Source: Chitinophagales bacterium (GTDB taxonomy: Bacteria; Bacteroidota; Bacteroidia; Chitinophagales; Chitinophagaceae). From it: a stretch of DNA of 64,000 bases. Below, in pieces: positions 36,397 through 44,755 of the stretch (positions are counted from its first letter, which is position 1; the number at the start of each line of letters is the position of its first letter). Made by a program: the position numbers and the translations under genes. Below the pieces are notes generated by a model that saw only the letters and a list, made by a program, of their open reading frames with translations, was not told where the DNA came from and did not search any database. The DNA lies in assembly GCA_017303415.1 (NCBI GenBank), contig JAFLBJ010000001.1, positions 2,976,001 through 3,040,000 of the forward strand, written 5' to 3'.

Positions 36397-37810
36397 GGAT
36401 TTTGATAAGAAGATAAGAGATGCGGCTGAAAACCATCATCCTGCCTACCGAGAAGAGGCCTGGAAAAATATGTCCCGCCTGCTCGGAAAGCATCTCCCCG
36501 AAAAAGAGAAAGAGCGTAAGCGATTTCTTTGGTTCTTTCTCCTATTTGCGGGATTACTTGCAGGATCTGTACTCATTTTTTTGCCTAAGGCCCGAAAGAA
36601 TTATCAGGTAGCTACTGAAAAAACCAGTGGTGAATTCCAGCCTGGCCAGGGTAAAGAAATTGAAGGAGATAAAAATCAACCTGTTTCCGAAACGCCAACC
36701 AACCCCGGTGAACAGAAATCCACCACCCTGAATACTGAGGTACAGAAAACCACCAAAAGTTCCAAGAGTGGTTCCAATAACAGCTCCATTGCTCCTGCCG
36801 AAAAGAAAACCGACGTTTCCAGTAACGAAACCCTATCCCTCAATTATAAATCCGCAACCAGATCGAAAAGAAGCATTGACCCGGTAAGCTCCACGAAAAA
36901 AAGTAAGCGGTCTGCCGCCGGTAACAGAACGAAAAATTCGACCACCGGGTCAATGAAAGAAGATCTGTCGGAAAAAACCTTACCTGAATCACAAGGATCA
37001 ATATTTGTGCAGACAATTAACCCTCCCGATCCGATCAATGAACAACCTCTTTCAACCGCTGAATCAAAAATCGAGGAACAGGCACCTGCTGCCACAACAG
37101 AGCATAAGGAGACCAAGGATGCCCCTGGCCTGGCCATGAACAAAACATCTGAAGCAGATTCCACCTTGCAGCAGACGGACCCGAGTCCGGAAAGAAAGGG
37201 AAAACCAGGTTTTGGGTCCAAATGGTCCCTGATATTATCCGCCGGGCCTGATCTGAGCTTTGCCAGCGGAAAAGCAGGCAGCCTGGAAACGGTAAAGGGC
37301 ATTGGGATCGGCTATCAAATCAATGACCGGTTCAGTTTGCGTACCGGGTTCTATACCGCCCGCAAAATCTATACAGCGGAAGCAAAGGATTATAAGTTTT
37401 CCGGTAACGTGGGTAACTACTATCCCAATCTCAAGTCGGTGGACGGAGATTGTATTGTTTATGAGATCCCGCTATTATTAAACTATAATATTGTAAAAGG
37501 TGACCGGTCTTCCTGGTTTGTTTCGGGCGGATTGAGTACTCTCTTCATGCATCAGGAGGAGTATAACTATTATTATAAACCCTGGCCAACAGGAAACTAT
37601 GTGCATAAGAAATGGATCGTTTCGGATAAGAATAAACACTATTTCTCCCTATTAGCCCTTTCCGCAGGATATAGCCGTAAACTCAATGACAGGTTATTTA
37701 TTCAGGCCGAACCTTATATGCGTTTGCCCTTAAAGGGAGTGGGTGAAGGAAAGGTTGATCTGAAAAGTGCCGGTGTTTTGTTCTCGATCGGCTTTAAGCC
37801 CTGGAAATAG
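36386..37810 (+). CDS. anti-sigma-like protein: cytoplasmic head, one TM, linker and C-terminal beta-barrel
   Basis: 474 aa. Residues 1-45 are charged and cytoplasmic (EEAWKNMSRLLGKHLPEKEK). One TM segment follows (about 49-68, FLWFFLLFAGLLAGSVLIFL), then a 200-residue Ser/Thr/Lys/Glu-rich disordered linker. From about 275 an outer-membrane-protein-like beta domain appears (WSLILSAGPDLSFASG; GIGIGYQINDRFSLRTGFYT; VGVLFSIGF-type end). Overlap with the sigma gene suggests it is the membrane partner that controls it. A strong terminator follows. Confidence 0.72.
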   Translation: MLSEDFDKKIRDAAENHHPAYREEAWKNMSRLLGKHLPEKEKERKRFLWFFLLFAGLLAGSVLIFLPKARKNYQVATEKTSGEFQPGQGKEIEGDKNQPVSETPTNPGEQKSTTLNTEVQKTTKSSKSGSNNSSIAPAEKKTDVSSNETLSLNYKSATRSKRSIDPVSSTKKSKRSAAGNRTKNSTTGSMKEDLSEKTLPESQGSIFVQTINPPDPINEQPLSTAESKIEEQAPAATTEHKETKDAPGLAMNKTSEADSTLQQTDPSPERKGKPGFGSKWSLILSAGPDLSFASGKAGSLETVKGIGIGYQINDRFSLRTGFYTARKIYTAEAKDYKFSGNVGNYYPNLKSVDGDCIVYEIPLLLNYNIVKGDRSSWFVSGGLSTLFMHQEEYNYYYKPWPTGNYVHKKWIVSDKNKHYFSLLALSAGYSRKLNDRLFIQAEPYMRLPLKGVGEGKVDLKSAGVLFSIGFKPWK

Positions 37811-37832
37811 AAATAACGTTTAGCGAATACAC

Positions 37833-37870
37833 AAGGCGCCAGGAAACTATAGAGTTCCCTGGCGCCTTTT
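37833..37870 (+). terminator. intrinsic terminator after the sigma/beta-barrel operon
   Basis: 16-bp stem with one mismatch (37833-37848 with 37853-37868, AAGGCGCCAGG core) followed by TTTTTAA. It lies between convergent genes. Confidence 0.88.
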
Positions 37871-37894
37871 TAATTTATCTGGTAAAAACAGATC

Positions 37895-38377
37895 TTATTT
37901 CCCGAAGGTGAATACCGCAGAAACACCGGCCCATCCAATGGTACCGTTATTTGAAATGGCATTGTAACTTCCGGTGATTTGAACAGATCCGGTTTTGAAA
38001 CCAACCTGAGGTTTATAGGCAAATCCGCCACCGTTTGCATTACCCGTAAAAAATCCATAACCTACCTGCGCGCCTACAAAGAAATTTTCCGTGGCATTGT
38101 ACCGGGCACCTGCCAGTAAAGGAACAGCGCCAAAATTCAGACCACTGTTGTTCTTCTCCAGGAAATGAGCATATCCGGCGGTTACGATTCCGCTTACCTG
38201 GTCATTAAAACCAAATTCTCCCTGTGCTTCCGCTCCAATAACAAATGAACTGGCATTGGAAATTACACCTGTAGGCAAGGCTGCATTGACCCCAACTCCA
38301 AAGGTAAACCCGGATTGAGCATTCACACCGGCCAATAAGAGGCAAAGCATCAGCGATAAAAGTCCTTTTCGTTTCAT
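37895..38377 (-). CDS. small outer-membrane beta-barrel protein
   Basis: 160 aa with a signal peptide (MKRKGLLSLMLCLLLAGVNA). Alternating polar and apolar strands with Gly and aromatic residues (GFTFGVGVNAALPTG; QGEFGFNDQVSGIVTAGYAH; VGAQVGYGFF; WAGVSAVFTFGK) indicate an eight-strand barrel ending in an aromatic strand. No specific function. A likely -7 box TTACTTTG (38416-38423) lies 38 nt upstream. Confidence 0.75.
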   Translation of the reverse strand: MKRKGLLSLMLCLLLAGVNAQSGFTFGVGVNAALPTGVISNASSFVIGAEAQGEFGFNDQVSGIVTAGYAHFLEKNNSGLNFGAVPLLAGARYNATENFFVGAQVGYGFFTGNANGGGFAYKPQVGFKTGSVQITGSYNAISNNGTIGWAGVSAVFTFGK

Positions 38378-38533
38378 GAATGTACTTTTTAATGATAAAA
38401 TGTTGATTGCGGGCGCAAAGTAAAAGGGAGTAAGGTGGCTTCCAATACCCCTATGACATAAACGTCCAACTAGTACACTGATGAAGTAAATAGGCTGATG
38501 AGTGCTGTTAGAAAGTTGACTAAAAATTCAGAC

Positions 38534-39661
38534 TCAGAGTAGTTCTTTTAGCAAATTGACCACACGATCGATCTCTTCCTTCGTATTGAAATGGCTGAAG
38601 GAGAAACGTACAGCCACCCGGTTGGGATCATTATGCATGGCACGTATGACATGGGATCCCTGATCGGCCCCACTTGTACAGGCACTGCCTCCCGAAGCAC
38701 AGATATGATGAATGTCGAGATTGAATAATAACATTTCCGATTTCTCGGATTTGGGGAAGGACACATTCAGCACGGTATAAAGATTCTTCCCTTCCAGATT
38801 ACCGTTGAATTTTACATCGGGTAATTGCTGGTTAAGCGTCCGGATCATATACTCGCGAAGGTCGGATACATAGGCACTATCCTTTTCAAAATTCGCCATA
38901 GCGATCTCGAGCGCCTTGGCAAAGCCAACAATGCCATATACATTTTCGGTGCCCGCACGCATATTTCGTTCCTGTCCGCCACCATGAATAAAGGGTTTGA
39001 TCTGAACATTCTCATTCACATAAAGGATACCTGTTCCCTTTGGGCCATGAAATTTATGGCCGGCCCCGGAAATGAAATGAACAGGTGTATTCCGAAGATC
39101 CATGGGGAAATGCCCTACCATCTGAACGCAATCCGAATGAAAAATGGCATTGTATTTTTTACAGATTTCTCCGGTTCGCTGAATATCCAGAATATTACCG
39201 ATCTCATTGTTGGCATGCATCAATGTTACGAGACATCTTTCGGGTTGGGCGGCCAGTTGTGCTTCCAGGTCATCGAGGTCCACATCACCGTTGGGTAATA
39301 TTCGCACAAATGAGCTGGTCACCAGATCCTGATGATCATAGTGTTCCACTGTATGGAGTACCGCATGGTGTTCGATCGGTGAGGTGATGATATGCCGGCA
39401 ACCCAGGTCACGGATCGCGGCTGTGATGGCCGTGTTATTGCTTTCGGTTCCACCACTGGTGAAAAAGATCTCGGCCGGATGGGCATTGAGTAAACGAGCC
39501 ACTGATTTGCGGGCACTCTCAATCGCCAATCTGGTCTCCCTGCCATAGGAATAGATCGATGACGGGTTCCCAAAATGCGTTGTCAAATAAGGCAACATGG
39601 CCTCCAGCACTTCGGGATGAAGCGCCGTTGTAGCAGCGTTATCAAGATAGATCCGATTCAT
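38534..39661 (-). CDS. cysteine desulfurase (NifS/IscS family)
   Basis: 375 aa from the ATG at 39659-39661. PLP-dependent removal of sulfur from cysteine for Fe-S clusters or tRNA thiolation. MNRIYLDNAATTALHPEVLE opens the fold; the PLP lysine is in GAGHKFHGPKGTG; the catalytic Cys is in ASGSACTSGADQGSHV. No iscU, sufBCD or mnmA is adjacent, so the pathway is open. A TACCTTTG box sits 6 nt before the ATG. Confidence 0.92.
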   Translation of the reverse strand: MNRIYLDNAATTALHPEVLEAMLPYLTTHFGNPSSIYSYGRETRLAIESARKSVARLLNAHPAEIFFTSGGTESNNTAITAAIRDLGCRHIITSPIEHHAVLHTVEHYDHQDLVTSSFVRILPNGDVDLDDLEAQLAAQPERCLVTLMHANNEIGNILDIQRTGEICKKYNAIFHSDCVQMVGHFPMDLRNTPVHFISGAGHKFHGPKGTGILYVNENVQIKPFIHGGGQERNMRAGTENVYGIVGFAKALEIAMANFEKDSAYVSDLREYMIRTLNQQLPDVKFNGNLEGKNLYTVLNVSFPKSEKSEMLLFNLDIHHICASGGSACTSGADQGSHVIRAMHNDPNRVAVRFSFSHFNTKEEIDRVVNLLKELL

Positions 39662-39667
39662 GGGAAG

Positions 39668-39675
39668 CAAAGGTA
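39668..39675 (-). promoter_or_regulatory. -7 box directly before the cysteine desulfurase start
   Basis: TACCTTTG on the minus strand, a full match, ending 6 nt before the ATG; leaves almost no 5' leader. Confidence 0.6.
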
Positions 39676-39695
39676 GGAAAACTAGGGAAGATGGT

Positions 39696-39849
39696 TGGAT
39701 GTCGGATGACAGATGACGGATGACGGATGACAGAGGATGGAAGTCGGATGTAGGATGTTGGATGTTGGATGTTGGGGATAGGTCAAAGGACCCCTGTCAT
39801 CCGTCATCTGTCATCCGTCATCCAACATCCAACCTCCAACATCCGAGAT
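39696..39849. repeat. heptamer hairpin element, GATGACN/GATGTTG class
   Basis: Left array 39696-39779: twelve units in register (tggatgt, cggatga, cagatga, cggatga twice, and so on). Right array 39794-39849: eight inverted units (ctgtcat, ccgtcat, ctgtcat, ccgtcat, ccaacat, ccaacct, ccaacat, ccgagat). The words equal those at 29885-30062. It begins 5 nt after the phosphohexomutase stop. Confidence 0.9.
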
Positions 39850-39853
39850 CCCC

Positions 39854-41236
39854 CTACAACACCTCCCGAATATCCTCCATCAATCGTTTGGCCATATTGT
39901 CGGCCTTGGATTCGAAATCGCTTTCGGCATAGATGCGGATGATCGGTTCGGTATTGGAGGATCGAAGGTGAACCCAGTCGTTCTCAAACTCGATCTTCAG
40001 GCCATCTTCGGTGTTGACCGGATGATTCTTATATTTTTCGCGGATCTTATCCAAAACAACAGGCAGGTTGACGCCTGCTTCTAATTCTATTTTGTTTTTG
40101 GAAATAAAATACTGGGGATACAATTTCCGAAGGGAAGCAATGGATTTCCCTTTTTGAGCGAGATGAGACAGGAATAAAGCGATTCCGATCAGCGCATCCC
40201 GGCCATAGTGAAAGTCGGGTACAATGATCCCGCCATTTCCTTCTCCACCAATAACCGCATCTACCTCTTTCATTTTTTTCACCACATTCACTTCACCAAC
40301 GGCAGAAGGAAAATATTGTCCGCCATGTTGCAGCGTCACTTCTTTAAGCGCCTTCGTACTGCTCATATTGCTGACCGTATTGCCCTTTCGTTTTCCCAAT
40401 ACATAGTCCGCCACTGCCACAAGTGTATATTCTTCGCCAAACATGGATCCATCTTCATTGACAAAACAGAGCCGGTCCACGTCGGGATCCACTGCAATAC
40501 CCAGGTCCGCTTTCTGTCTTACCACTTCCCTGCTCAGATCAACCAGGTGTTCCGGAAGTGGTTCGGGGTTATGGGCAAACTGTCCATTGATCTCTCCGTT
40601 GAGGACCACGATATCCTCCACCCCCAACGCATTTAACAGGGCCGGCACATAAATGGCACCTGTTGAATTAATGGCGTCAACAACTATTTTAAACTTCTTT
40701 CCGGCAATGGATTCCCGGTCTACCAACGGATATTCCAGAATGGCCTGGATATGTTTCTCAAGATAATTTGTATGGGAAATGGTCAGGCCCAGTTTGTCTA
40801 CGGTGCTAAAGACAAAATCTTCCCGGGCTGCAAGATCAAGTACCTCTTTTCCGGTTTCGGCAGAGATAAACTCCCCTTTTTCATTTAACAGTTTCAGCGC
40901 ATTCCATTCACGGGGGTTATGGCTTGCCGTAAGAATAATGCCCCCATCTGCCTTTTCCATCGTCACGGCCACTTCTACCGTTGGGGTGGTTGAAAGGTCA
41001 AGGTCTACAACATCGATTCCCAGTGCATTCAGGGTGCTGTTCACGAGGTTTCTGACCAATCCCCCGCTGATCCGCCCGTCCCGTCCGGTAACGATCTTTA
41101 CCTTATCTGTTTTCCCCCTGGAAATGATCGTGCCATAGGCCGCTGTAAAACGGACCACATCCAGGGGAGAGAGTGTTTCGCCAGGTTTACCGCCGATCGT
41201 ACCACGTATGCCAGAAATGCTTTTTATCAGTGCCAC
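39854..41236 (-). CDS. glmM: phosphoglucosamine mutase / phosphomannomutase family
   Basis: 460 aa. Alpha-D-phosphohexomutase with the phosphoserine Ser105 in LTASHNPREWN, metal loop DPDVDRLCFV and sugar loop GGEGNGGII, and the C-terminal phosphate-binding SSNTEPIIRIYAE. In Bacteroidota this type is usually called GlmM (GlcN-6-P to GlcN-1-P, for peptidoglycan and LPS), but specificity against phosphomannomutase is not certain. Divergent from the methyltransferase. Confidence 0.87.
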   Translation of the reverse strand: MALIKSISGIRGTIGGKPGETLSPLDVVRFTAAYGTIISRGKTDKVKIVTGRDGRISGGLVRNLVNSTLNALGIDVVDLDLSTTPTVEVAVTMEKADGGIILTASHNPREWNALKLLNEKGEFISAETGKEVLDLAAREDFVFSTVDKLGLTISHTNYLEKHIQAILEYPLVDRESIAGKKFKIVVDAINSTGAIYVPALLNALGVEDIVVLNGEINGQFAHNPEPLPEHLVDLSREVVRQKADLGIAVDPDVDRLCFVNEDGSMFGEEYTLVAVADYVLGKRKGNTVSNMSSTKALKEVTLQHGGQYFPSAVGEVNVVKKMKEVDAVIGGEGNGGIIVPDFHYGRDALIGIALFLSHLAQKGKSIASLRKLYPQYFISKNKIELEAGVNLPVVLDKIREKYKNHPVNTEDGLKIEFENDWVHLRSSNTEPIIRIYAESDFESKADNMAKRLMEDIREVL

Positions 41237-41280
41237 AGTGATGATAGTTTGAACGCAAAATTAATGGTTTAAAGAACAAG

Positions 41281-41288
41281 TATATTTG
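41281..41288 (+). promoter_or_regulatory. -7 box directly before the methyltransferase start
   Basis: TATATTTG, a full match, 6 nt before the ATG at 41295. Confidence 0.6.
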
Positions 41289-41294
41289 CAGGGT

Positions 41295-42038
41295 ATGGGC
41301 AACAAGAATTGGTATGTGGATTGGTTCAATTCCCCTTTTTACCATAAACTCTATTTTCAGCGGGATGAAAAGGAAGCGGCTGCTTTTATCGATCACCTGA
41401 TCGAACACCTGCAACCCCTGCCCGGTTCCCGCATGCTGGATATCGCCTGTGGAAAAGGCCGGTACAGCCGCCAATTATCCGACAAAGGTTTTTTTGTTAC
41501 CGGTATTGACCTGGCCCCGGACAGTATTGAATATGCCCGGCAGTTTGAATCCGATAACCTGGAATTCTTTCAACACGATATGCGCCTGCCCTTTCGGGTC
41601 AATTACTATGATTATGGCTTTAACTTTTTTACCAGCTTTGGCTATTTCGCCAGCCGTCGCGAACATGAGGATGCCATGCGTACGATGGCAGGAGCGTTGA
41701 AAACAGGTGGAAAATTGATCATCGATTATCTCAATCCACACTATGCCGAAGACCACCTCATTCCTGAAGAGAACCGGCAAATAAAGGATACCAGCTATGA
41801 AATACACCGCTGGCAGGAAGAGGGCTACTTCTTTAAACGGATCAAAGTAACCGACCCCACACTCCGCCAACCAATTGAGTACACTGAACGTGTGATGAAA
41901 TTTAGCCTGGGTGATTTTACTGAAATGCTCGCCTATGAACATTTCCAGGTAAAAGAAGTATTTGGCAACTATGCCTTGCAACCTTATGATGTTAGAAAAT
42001 CGCCCCGGTTGATCGTAATAGCAGAGAAGTATCAGTGA
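41295..42038 (+). CDS. class I SAM-dependent methyltransferase
   Basis: 247 aa. SAM motif I is MLDIACGKGRYSRQLSDKG (near residue 45), motif II GIDLAPDSIEYARQ, and the MKFSLGDFTEMLAYEHFQV end is typical of YcgJ/UbiE-like enzymes. Substrate unknown. The ATG at 41295 replaces a TTG at 41286 that is part of the -7 box. Its 3' end overlaps the convergent sulfatase by 7 nt. Confidence 0.87.
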   Translation: MGNKNWYVDWFNSPFYHKLYFQRDEKEAAAFIDHLIEHLQPLPGSRMLDIACGKGRYSRQLSDKGFFVTGIDLAPDSIEYARQFESDNLEFFQHDMRLPFRVNYYDYGFNFFTSFGYFASRREHEDAMRTMAGALKTGGKLIIDYLNPHYAEDHLIPEENRQIKDTSYEIHRWQEEGYFFKRIKVTDPTLRQPIEYTERVMKFSLGDFTEMLAYEHFQVKEVFGNYALQPYDVRKSPRLIVIAEKYQ

Positions 42039-44053
42039 GCGGGCTGTTTCGGATTATTGATCAACATCCATTTGGCCGTTTCATACCAGGCCTGCGTCAA
42101 TTCCGACATCTGCTTTTTGATCGAATCTGCTTGCTTTCCTGCCGGATCAACAGCCCCGGGTTGAATGGCGTGCAATTGCGGATCGGGGAAAAAAATTCTT
42201 CCGGTGGTATCAGGCTGGTCACCCGAGGTCATATCAATGTTCATGGTAAAATAGTACTGATCGGTCACCAACCCAATCCTGCCTTGACCGTTGATGATAA
42301 AGGCCATGTGATTCTTATGCGCCGCATCCAGTACATTTCTGCCGAGTGTGGTATTGACATAAGGCTGGCTTAATAAGCCCGCCATGGTTGGGAGCACATC
42401 GATCTGGGATACCACTTCCTCTCTTTTTTGTGGTGTCAGCAAGTAAGGAGCATAAAAAAGAAGGGGCACATGTTCATCGGTCAATCGTTGATCGGTCCAG
42501 GGTGCCGGGTATATTTCCCGCGCATTTCCGGACACACCATGATCGCCTACGAATACAAAGATGGTATTGTGAAAATAGGTTTCCTTCTCCGCTGCCTCCA
42601 TGAATTTTTTTATGCAATAATCCGAATACCGAAAGGAGTTGAATTCGTCCGGTGAATCAAAACCAAATCGTCGTAAAGAATCCCGGGAAGGGTTTAATTT
42701 TTCAAAATCACTGTCCTCTTCCGGTATCATAAAGGGGCGGTGGTTGTCAGCCGTCTGAATGATGGCGAAAAAAGGTGATTGCTGCTGTCGAAAAACCTGA
42801 TTGGCTTCCAGAAAAAGGTTCTTGTCACTGATTCCCCATACATTGATCCGTGGCGAAGTAAACTTGCCATCGGTATACATCTCCAGTCCGTCAATGTTTT
42901 TCAGGATCCCTTCAAAGTTGTTGAATTCCGGACTCCCCCCCAGAAAATACATTTTCCGGTAATCCTCAAAGCTATTAATGATCGTATGCTGGTTTAGCGC
43001 CAGCGGGTTACGGGTAGAGAATTTATACAACTGTACATCGGGGATACCGGTAATCGTAGCAAACAAACCACGGGCAGTAGAGAAATGCGGCGTAAAACAA
43101 CGGGAGAAAAAGATCCCCTTATTGGCCATTTCCTGAAAATAGGGAGTCGTATTGAGGGGATTACCACTTAAACTGCTTTTGTACATGGAAAAAGACTCGC
43201 AGAGAACCAGAACGATATTGGGTTTGCTTTCAATGGAATTTCCATGAGGCAGGTATTGCCGGCGATAGCTAAAGGTGCTTCGGTCACGCACCTGAAGCAG
43301 ATCAGCCATTATCGGATAATATTCCCTGGCCTTTGATTCGTTGATCTGTGGCTTTCTGAAACGCAGGGTGGAAAAGAAATTCTGCAGGGGATTCAGTGCC
43401 AGATAGGATTTGAAATTATCTCCCATGCGAAAGGCCCGGTTCCAGGTGAGTGGGCGCAAACCCAACCCGTAGACCAGAACCAGCAGGAAAACGGCGGCTA
43501 TGATAAACCAGCTTCGGCGGTAAGGTATCTTGTGTCCATCGGTCCGGTTGATAACAGTCCAATGTGAACGGTGATACATCCAGCGAAAGAACAACACCGC
43601 AACCACCAATCCCATCACCAACCAGAATAAGGGATAGGACTGCCACAACATGGAGAGGGAAATGCTGGCATCTTCCGCAAAGTTGAGGGCGCCGGCATCC
43701 AATCGGGTGCGGTTATAGGTAAAGCTTCCAAAATCGGCCGCAAAAAAGAAAAAGAGGATAAAAGTGGCAATGGCCAGGTACCAGGTCCACCACTTTTTAT
43801 TCTTTTCGGAATAAAAGGGAGACAAACGAGGTGAAAGGCTTACCAGAACAATGGGCAGCAATACCAGCGCGATCCAGCGAAGATCATATCCAAGTCCCAG
43901 CCAAAAGGAAGGCAGGCAATCAGACCAACCCAGTTTCTCCGGCCGGAAGGCAAAAAAGGTAGCTAACCGGAATATCGTAAAGATCGCCAGGAAAAGGAGG
44001 AACAGGTTGATGACCCAGAGGATGGTCTTGGGTATTTTATAACGAACCAGCAT
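42032..44053 (-). CDS. LtaS-like membrane sulfatase / phosphoethanolamine-type transferase
   Basis: 673 aa from the ATG at 44051-44053. Five TM helices (about residues 10-200) precede an extracytoplasmic sulfatase fold. The nucleophile Thr lies in HFSTARGLFATITGIP, metal ligands in VLCESFSMYK and FVFVGDHGVSGNAREIYP. LtaS polymerises glycerol-phosphate in Firmicutes; in Bacteroidota, homologues more likely modify LPS or lipids with a phospho group. A near-consensus box TTTTTTTG (44061-44068) lies 7 nt before the ATG. Confidence 0.83.
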   Translation of the reverse strand: MLVRYKIPKTILWVINLFLLFLAIFTIFRLATFFAFRPEKLGWSDCLPSFWLGLGYDLRWIALVLLPIVLVSLSPRLSPFYSEKNKKWWTWYLAIATFILFFFFAADFGSFTYNRTRLDAGALNFAEDASISLSMLWQSYPLFWLVMGLVVAVLFFRWMYHRSHWTVINRTDGHKIPYRRSWFIIAAVFLLVLVYGLGLRPLTWNRAFRMGDNFKSYLALNPLQNFFSTLRFRKPQINESKAREYYPIMADLLQVRDRSTFSYRRQYLPHGNSIESKPNIVLVLCESFSMYKSSLSGNPLNTTPYFQEMANKGIFFSRCFTPHFSTARGLFATITGIPDVQLYKFSTRNPLALNQHTIINSFEDYRKMYFLGGSPEFNNFEGILKNIDGLEMYTDGKFTSPRINVWGISDKNLFLEANQVFRQQQSPFFAIIQTADNHRPFMIPEEDSDFEKLNPSRDSLRRFGFDSPDEFNSFRYSDYCIKKFMEAAEKETYFHNTIFVFVGDHGVSGNAREIYPAPWTDQRLTDEHVPLLFYAPYLLTPQKREEVVSQIDVLPTMAGLLSQPYVNTTLGRNVLDAAHKNHMAFIINGQGRIGLVTDQYYFTMNIDMTSGDQPDTTGRIFFPDPQLHAIQPGAVDPAGKQADSIKKQMSELTQAWYETAKWMLINNPKQPAH

Positions 44054-44121
44054 TGGAATGCAAAAAAACGGAATATTGAACAACCCGTCAACCTCCAGGG
44101 CAAATAATGCGACCGTTCAAC

Positions 44122-44129
44122 TAATTTTG
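44122..44129 (+). promoter_or_regulatory. -7 box before the PAP2 gene
   Basis: TAATTTTG, full match, 4 nt before the ATG at 44134 and 31 nt before the ATG at 44161. Confidence 0.5.
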
Positions 44130-44133
44130 GGGC

Positions 44134-44751
44134 ATGATTAGCGGAACTTATCTGATTTCCATGATGGATACTTTGATTTCGTGGGACAGACATGTTTTTG
44201 AATGGATCAATCGTGGCCTTGCCAACTCCTGGTTTGACCAGGTATTTCCCTATCTCCGTAATTCGGTTTACTGGACTCCTCTTTATTTATTCCTTTTTGT
44301 CTTTTTCACGCTCAATTTTGGGCGGAAAGGCTGGTGGTGGGTGTTGTTCTTTCTTTCCACAGTCGCCATGACAGATATGGTCAGTTCCCAGGGGTTTAAA
44401 ATGTATTTTGAACGGTTGCGACCCTGCCAGGACCCGGATATGATCGATCATATCCGCCTGGTGCTCGACCGTTGCGCCGGAGGTTATAGTTTTACATCCT
44501 CCCACGCGGCCAACCATACCGGGATCGCCATTTTCTTTTACCTGACCACCCGTGGTTTTTTGGGCAAATGGGGGCTAATCGCGTTTGCCTGGGCAGCTTT
44601 GATCGGGTTTTCCCAGGTTTATGTTGGTGTTCATTATCCACTGGATATACTCGGTGGAGCCTTTATTGGTTTGATTTTTGGCTCGGCCACGGCCTGGGTC
44701 TTCAACAAGAGGTTTGGATTCAGTATCTTCGATAAAGCACCAACTATATAG
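44134..44751 (+). CDS. PAP2-family membrane phosphatase
   Basis: 205 aa (196 aa if started at 44161, MMDTLISWDRHVFEW, which matches the family N-terminus better). Six TM helices. Motif 1 is KMYFERLRP; motif 2 FTSSHAANHTGI replaces PSGH; motif 3 SQVYVGVHYPLD has Gln for the usual Arg. It dephosphorylates lipid phosphates such as undecaprenyl-PP or PGP. The CNNM gene begins 4 nt downstream, so they probably form an operon. Confidence 0.85.
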   Translation: MISGTYLISMMDTLISWDRHVFEWINRGLANSWFDQVFPYLRNSVYWTPLYLFLFVFFTLNFGRKGWWWVLFFLSTVAMTDMVSSQGFKMYFERLRPCQDPDMIDHIRLVLDRCAGGYSFTSSHAANHTGIAIFFYLTTRGFLGKWGLIAFAWAALIGFSQVYVGVHYPLDILGGAFIGLIFGSATAWVFNKRFGFSIFDKAPTI

Positions 44752-44755
44752 GTTA

